Source: Dehalococcoidia bacterium UBA2588 (lineage in GTDB: Bacteria > Chloroflexota > Dehalococcoidia > Lucifugimonadales > UBA3495). From it: a DNA stretch of 8,649 nucleotides. The notes under the pieces were generated by a model. That model was given only the letters and a program-made list of their open reading frames with translations, was not told the origin of the DNA and searched no databases. How positions within the stretch are numbered: position 1 is the stretch's first letter; each line of letters begins with the position of its first letter. The translations under genes and the position numbers were made by a program. The DNA is taken from positions 1-8,649 of the forward strand of contig DDKW01000018.1 in NCBI GenBank assembly GCA_002339805.1, read 5' to 3'. Below, piece after piece: positions 5,423 to 8,649 of the stretch.

Positions 5423-6520
5423 ATGAAAACGACTGCAGCAGTACTTTATGAAGTCAATAAGCCATTGGTGGTGGAACAACTTGATATTGATGAACCCAGG
5501 AGTGGCGAGGTGAGGGTCAAAATAGCATCCGCTGGAGTGTGTCACTCTGATTTCCATTGTATGAAAGGGGAATGGACCGTGCCGCTACCGATGGTATTAG
5601 GTCATGAAGCTGCAGGGGTAGTTGAATCTATAGGTGCTGGAGTTACTAATGTTGTTCCCGGTGACCATGTGATATTAAATTTCAGACCTAATTGTGGATG
5701 GTGTAGATTCTGCACAGTAGGTAGACCCGTATTATGTAACGGTGCTGATACAGATCGTTGGATGATGTTTGATGGTACCGCTAGGTTACATAAAAACGGA
5801 AAAGATGTTTTCCATTTTGCAAGAACAGCCTCATTTTCTGAGTATGCTGTGGTTGCCCATTCTGGTGTTGTGAAAGTTAGGAAAGATATGCCCTTAGATA
5901 AAGCTTGTTTGATCGGATGTTCGGTCATGACTGGAGTCGGGGCTGTAACTAACACTGCTAAGGTTAATCCGGGAGACAGCGTTGTAGTGATAGGCTGTGG
6001 CGGGATAGGCCTTAATGTAATACAAGGAGCGGTTCTGGCCGGTGCTGGTAAGATTATCGCGGTGGATCTTTTAGAAAATAAATTAGGTTACGCGCTGCAA
6101 TTCGGAGCTACACATGTCATAAACGGCAGTAATGGTGATGCAATCGAAGAGATACATGATTTGACTGATGGAGGAGCTGACCATGCTTTCGAAGCTATAG
6201 GTAACCCAAAGACCATATTGCAGGCTTATCAAGCAACATGTTTGGGTGGAGTTACCACTATTGTGGGAATGGCTGCAGAAACAGATGAAGTGGCCATTAA
6301 CTGTCTTTCATTGCCTAGAACAGAGAAGACAATCCAAGGAAGTTGGTATGGCGGGGCTAGGCCTTCAGTAGATTTGCCTAAAATGGTAGATCTATACATG
6401 GAAGGTAAACTAAAAGTGGATGAGCTAATCAGTCGAACTTATCCGTTCGAGGAGATTAACGAAGCATATGCGACTTTAGCGGCAGGAGAAGTTGCTCGTA
6501 GTATCTTATTATTCGATTAA
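5423..6520 (+). CDS. Zinc-containing medium-chain alcohol dehydrogenase, NAD(P)-dependent
   Basis: A cytosolic medium-chain dehydrogenase/reductase of 365 residues that interconverts an alcohol and an aldehyde. The catalytic zinc set is complete: Cys40 in AGVCHSD, His61-Glu62 in LGHEAAG, and Cys166 in LIGCSVMTG. The structural zinc set is also complete, Cys91, Cys94, Cys97 and Cys105 with C-x2-C-x2-C-x7-C spacing. The Rossmann fold shows VVVIGCGGIG (187-196) and an acidic residue, Asp215, at the end of the next strand, which favours NAD over NADP. The layout resembles the class III/glutathione- or thiol-linked formaldehyde dehydrogenase branch, but I cannot assign a substrate. It has its own promoter and ribosome site, is divergent from the operon at 5297, and converges on glpK with a 31-base gap. 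No cofactor-pathway gene sits beside it. Confidence 0.93.
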   Translation: MKTTAAVLYEVNKPLVVEQLDIDEPRSGEVRVKIASAGVCHSDFHCMKGEWTVPLPMVLGHEAAGVVESIGAGVTNVVPGDHVILNFRPNCGWCRFCTVGRPVLCNGADTDRWMMFDGTARLHKNGKDVFHFARTASFSEYAVVAHSGVVKVRKDMPLDKACLIGCSVMTGVGAVTNTAKVNPGDSVVVIGCGGIGLNVIQGAVLAGAGKIIAVDLLENKLGYALQFGATHVINGSNGDAIEEIHDLTDGGADHAFEAIGNPKTILQAYQATCLGGVTTIVGMAAETDEVAINCLSLPRTEKTIQGSWYGGARPSVDLPKMVDLYMEGKLKVDELISRTYPFEEINEAYATLAAGEVARSILLFD

Positions 6521-6536
6521 TAAATAATAATTATTA
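6506..6536. repeat. AT-only inverted repeats between convergent adh and glpK ends
   Basis: TTATTATT (6506-6513) and AATAATAA (6523-6530) could pair across a nine-base loop. TAATAATTATTA (6525-6536) is itself a perfect palindrome. All pairs are A-T, so any hairpin would be weak. It lies at the junction of two converging genes, where a bidirectional terminator is expected, but it is not a classical GC-rich stem with a T run. Confidence 0.3.
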
Positions 6537-6551
6537 CTGCAGTATTTGAGA

Positions 6552-8039
6552 TCAAGCTGAGTGATACGCTATCGTCGCTTTAACACCTTGTGTCCATTTG
6601 TGTGTCAGTCTATCACGGTCATTAATGTGCATCTTTATGTCCGTATCAAATGAGCTGCTCCAGTTACCTGAAATAGCATCTACAGATGAGATTGTGTCAT
6701 GCCCTAACCCGGACAGCATCGCCACCCCCAGAGCTGTACAGTCCATGATGGAGGGTTGTTGGATCTGTAACCGGGTAATATCTGCCAGAAACTGAAGAAA
6801 CCAATGATTGCCCACCATGCCACCGTCTACCCTCATCACAGTTAAGTCCACTCCATCTTTTTCCATGGCAGTGATTAAATCATTGGTTTGATAAGCAACA
6901 GATTCAATTGCAGCCCGAACGATTTCATTTTTAGTGGTTTGCCTTGTTAACCCATATATTGCAGCCCGGGCGTTGGGTTGCCACCAAGGGGCGCCCAAAC
7001 CTGTGAATGCAGGCACCATGTATACCCCGTGATCATTTGGTGTCACTGCGCAGATGGTCTCTATTTCTGAGTGGGTTTTTATGACTCCTAAATTATCTAA
7101 TAGCCAGTCTGAAGTTGCGCCTGCCATAAAAATGGAACCTTCTAATCCATAGGCAATCGTATCTTTTAATTGATACCCGATTGTAGTTATAAGGTTATTT
7201 TCAGAGCGCAATATTTTGTCTCCAGTATTAACCAAAGCAAAACAACCTGTCCCGAATGTTGATTTCATTTGCCCTTCTTGGAAACAAGATTGTCCAACAA
7301 GCGCCGCTTGTTGGTCTCCTGCAACCCCGTAAATTGGTATTGATTCGCCCAATAAAGGTGTTGTTATATCCCCGAAATGGTCAGTGCATTTTTGGACTAC
7401 CGGAAGTATGTTCTGCGGTATGTTATATATTTCTAGGAGATCTTGGTCCCACATTAATGTATGCAAATTGAACAAACTAGTTCTAGACGCGTTGGTTACG
7501 TCAGTTGCATGAACAGAACCACCGGTTAAATGCCAAATCAAGTATGTGTCGATGGTTCCAAATATTAACTTATTTTGTTTCGCTAAATTGCGAGCGTTAG
7601 GGACGTTGTCTAAAATCCATGAGATTTTGCTTGCAGAAAAATAGGGATCCAGCATTAAACCAGTTTTGGATTTGATAGTCTCCTCAAGGTTGTCTTGTTT
7701 TAAAGATTGTATCAACTCTGCAGTCCGTCGGTCTTGCCAAACAATTGCGTTGTAAATAGGAGAACCGGTTGTTTTATCCCATATAACAGTTGTTTCTCTT
7801 TGGTTAGTTATGCCCAGACTAGTAATTCGGATCCCTTTGTCAGTAACATACTGATATGCTTCTTTCATCACTGATAGAACGGATTCAAGAATTTCAGTTG
7901 GATTCTGTTCAACCCAACCATTTTCAGGATATATTTGATGCAGCGGGGCTCTAGATGTGGTGATTATTTGGCCTTCTTGTGTGAACACGATAGCTCTGGT
8001 GCTAGTGGTACCTTGGTCTATTGATAGTATGGCTTCCAT
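6552..8039 (-). CDS. glpK: Glycerol kinase
   Basis: Transfers phosphate from ATP to glycerol, giving sn-glycerol 3-phosphate, the entry step of glycerol use. The 495 residues compare with about 500 in the family. FGGY-family blocks are intact: SIDQGTTSTRA (6-16), WVEQNPTEI (42-50), GITNQRETT (76-84) with glycerol-binding Arg81-Glu82, VWQDRRT (100-106), DPYFSASK (131-138) with Tyr133, GVAGDQQAALVGQ (238-250) with the catalytic Asp242, STFGTGCF (260-267), YGLEGSIF (297-304), AFTGLGAPWW (344-353), VDGGMVGN (404-411) and CTALGVAM (434-441). The glycine-rich fructose-bisphosphate loop of the E. coli enzyme and the phosphorylated-His segment of enterococcal enzymes are not apparent, so those controls are probably absent. 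No glpF or glpD is in the window. The gene is divergent from malic enzyme, and a strong inverted repeat lies upstream. Confidence 0.96.
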   Translation of the reverse strand: MEAILSIDQGTTSTRAIVFTQEGQIITTSRAPLHQIYPENGWVEQNPTEILESVLSVMKEAYQYVTDKGIRITSLGITNQRETTVIWDKTTGSPIYNAIVWQDRRTAELIQSLKQDNLEETIKSKTGLMLDPYFSASKISWILDNVPNARNLAKQNKLIFGTIDTYLIWHLTGGSVHATDVTNASRTSLFNLHTLMWDQDLLEIYNIPQNILPVVQKCTDHFGDITTPLLGESIPIYGVAGDQQAALVGQSCFQEGQMKSTFGTGCFALVNTGDKILRSENNLITTIGYQLKDTIAYGLEGSIFMAGATSDWLLDNLGVIKTHSEIETICAVTPNDHGVYMVPAFTGLGAPWWQPNARAAIYGLTRQTTKNEIVRAAIESVAYQTNDLITAMEKDGVDLTVMRVDGGMVGNHWFLQFLADITRLQIQQPSIMDCTALGVAMLSGLGHDTISSVDAISGNWSSSFDTDIKMHINDRDRLTHKWTQGVKATIAYHSA

Positions 8040-8094
8040 ATGAATTCTCTTATTTTTTCTTTCAAATTCTATTTGACCGTGTTAGGATACGGCG

Positions 8095-8100
8095 ATTATA
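8095..8100 (-). promoter_or_regulatory. -10 box of glpK
   Basis: TATAAT on the minus strand would start transcription near 8088, leaving a leader of about 50 bases before the ATG at 8039. No good -35 lies upstream; the stretch there is AT-rich. The inverted repeat at 8120-8141 is about 20 bases upstream of this box, where an activator or repressor could act. Confidence 0.4.
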
Positions 8101-8119
8101 AAACAATGATAAACAACAA

Positions 8120-8141
8120 ATTATGTTTTAGAAAACATAAT
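8120..8141. promoter_or_regulatory. Perfect 10-bp inverted repeat between glpK and malic enzyme, probable operator
   Basis: The arms ATTATGTTTT (8120-8129) and AAAACATAAT (8132-8141) are exact reverse complements separated by AG. The symmetry and the short two-base centre fit the binding site of a dimeric regulator better than a terminator, as both flanking genes read away from it. The outer part contains ATGTT and AACAT, as in the GlpR operator of enterobacteria, but the spacing between them is shorter than in that consensus, so the resemblance may be chance. The right end CATAAT (8136-8141) could also serve as the -10 of the malic enzyme gene, which would place the operator over its promoter. 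Confidence 0.6.
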
Positions 8142-8167
8142 ACTTGTACATAGTAGAGTATTGAATT

Positions 8168-8649
8168 ATGGATTATAACGCTGAAGCGCTTAAATTACAC
8201 TCCATGCAACGTGGGAAGATAGAGATAGGAACTAAATTCGTAGTTAATAACGAAGACGATTTAGCCGTGGCTTATACACCGGGAGTTGCTGCGGTGAGTA
8301 TGGCAATTGCTAATGATACTTCTAAATCGTTTGAAATGACGAATAGAGCTAATCAAGTTGCAATAGTTTCCGATGGTTCAGCAGTTTTAGGACTTGGAGA
8401 CATAGGTCCTGAAGGAGCCATGCCTGTTATGGAAGGTAAAGCTCTGTTATTTAAAAAATTAGCTGGGGTAGATGCTTTCCCTCTATGTATAGGTACTAAA
8501 GACCCAGAAGAAATAACTAATTTCGTGAAAAATATTGTGCCTAGTTTTGCAGGCATTAACCTTGAAGATATAGCTGCCCCTGGTTGTTTTTACATTGAAG
8601 AACAACTGGCGAACATAGGAATTCCCGTTTTCCATGATGATCAGCATGG
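8168..8649 (+). CDS. Malic enzyme, NAD(P)-dependent oxaloacetate-decarboxylating, N-terminal fragment
   Basis: The frame gives 160 codons plus two bases, open to the window end. Malic enzymes oxidise and decarboxylate malate to pyruvate and CO2 with reduction of NAD(P). Family blocks are LHSMQRGKIEIGTK (10-23), DDLAVAYTPGVA (30-41) with the catalytic Tyr36, SDGSAVLGLGDIGPEGAMPVMEGK (68-91) with the catalytic Lys91, LEDIAAPGCFYIEEQL (132-147) with metal ligands Glu133 and Asp134, and VFHDDQHG (154-161) with a further metal-binding Asp. The layout is the short bacterial/archaeal form. Whether a phosphotransacetylase-like tail follows, as in MaeB, is beyond the window; cofactor choice also cannot be read. 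The ATG at 8168 has only a weak TAGAG upstream. It is divergent from glpK. Confidence 0.93.
   Translation, partial: MDYNAEALKLHSMQRGKIEIGTKFVVNNEDDLAVAYTPGVAAVSMAIANDTSKSFEMTNRANQVAIVSDGSAVLGLGDIGPEGAMPVMEGKALLFKKLAGVDAFPLCIGTKDPEEITNFVKNIVPSFAGINLEDIAAPGCFYIEEQLANIGIPVFHDDQH

Noticed and set aside
5602..5955. 117-residue minus-strand open frame inside the alcohol dehydrogenase
   Set aside because: It lies opposite the zinc-binding core of the dehydrogenase and shows no recognisable domain.
6506..6543. Rho-independent terminator between adh and glpK
   Set aside because: The stems are entirely A-T and there is no GC-rich stem with a following T run; ACTGCAGT at 6536-6543 is too short. Kept only as a weak inverted repeat.
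8353..8556. 67-residue minus-strand open frame inside the malic enzyme fragment
   Set aside because: It is antisense to catalytic malic enzyme motifs and has no independent support.

Overview
The window is a compact, AT-leaning bacterial chromosome segment with short intergenic gaps, several overlapping genes and GTG/TTG starts. It contains no rRNA, tRNA, CRISPR array, transposase or phage gene that I can see. The gene set (M20 amidohydrolase, D-threonine-aldolase-like enzymes, PIG-L deacetylase, short-form malic enzyme, HEPN/nucleotidyltransferase pair) would fit an environmental, possibly marine, Chloroflexota/SAR202-like heterotroph. That is a weak guess from family flavour, because no marker gene is present.

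Layout. (1) At 1-143 on the minus strand is the N-terminus of an M20-type amidohydrolase, cut by the window edge. (2) At 295-1443 on the plus strand is a glycerate kinase. It converges with, and shares a CTAG stop-codon palindrome with, the last gene of the next block. (3) At 5297 down to 1440 on the minus strand are five tightly packed genes that look like one operon. In transcription order they are: a D-threonine-aldolase/D-serine-dehydratase-fold protein that has lost its PLP lysine, a paralogue that keeps the lysine, a PIG-L/LmbE zinc deacetylase, a nucleotidyltransferase-fold protein with its catalytic residues replaced, and a HEPN-domain protein. (4) At 5423-6520 on the plus strand is a zinc alcohol dehydrogenase, divergent from the operon, with a good sigma70-type promoter. 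(5) At 8039 down to 6552 on the minus strand is glycerol kinase. (6) At 8168-8649 on the plus strand is the N-terminal part of a malic enzyme, divergent from glpK. A perfect 10-bp-arm inverted repeat lies between those two genes.

How they may work together. Glycerate kinase, glycerol kinase and malic enzyme feed C3/C4 carbon into lower glycolysis and pyruvate. The five-gene operon is the unusual part. It joins an amino-acid-type PLP enzyme and a degenerate copy of it, a deacetylase, and a toxin-antitoxin-like HEPN/MNT pair whose MNT half looks catalytically dead. The operon appears to start from a -10 box so close to its first ATG that the message may be leaderless. Whether these five genes form one pathway or a fortuitous cluster cannot be decided from this sequence alone.
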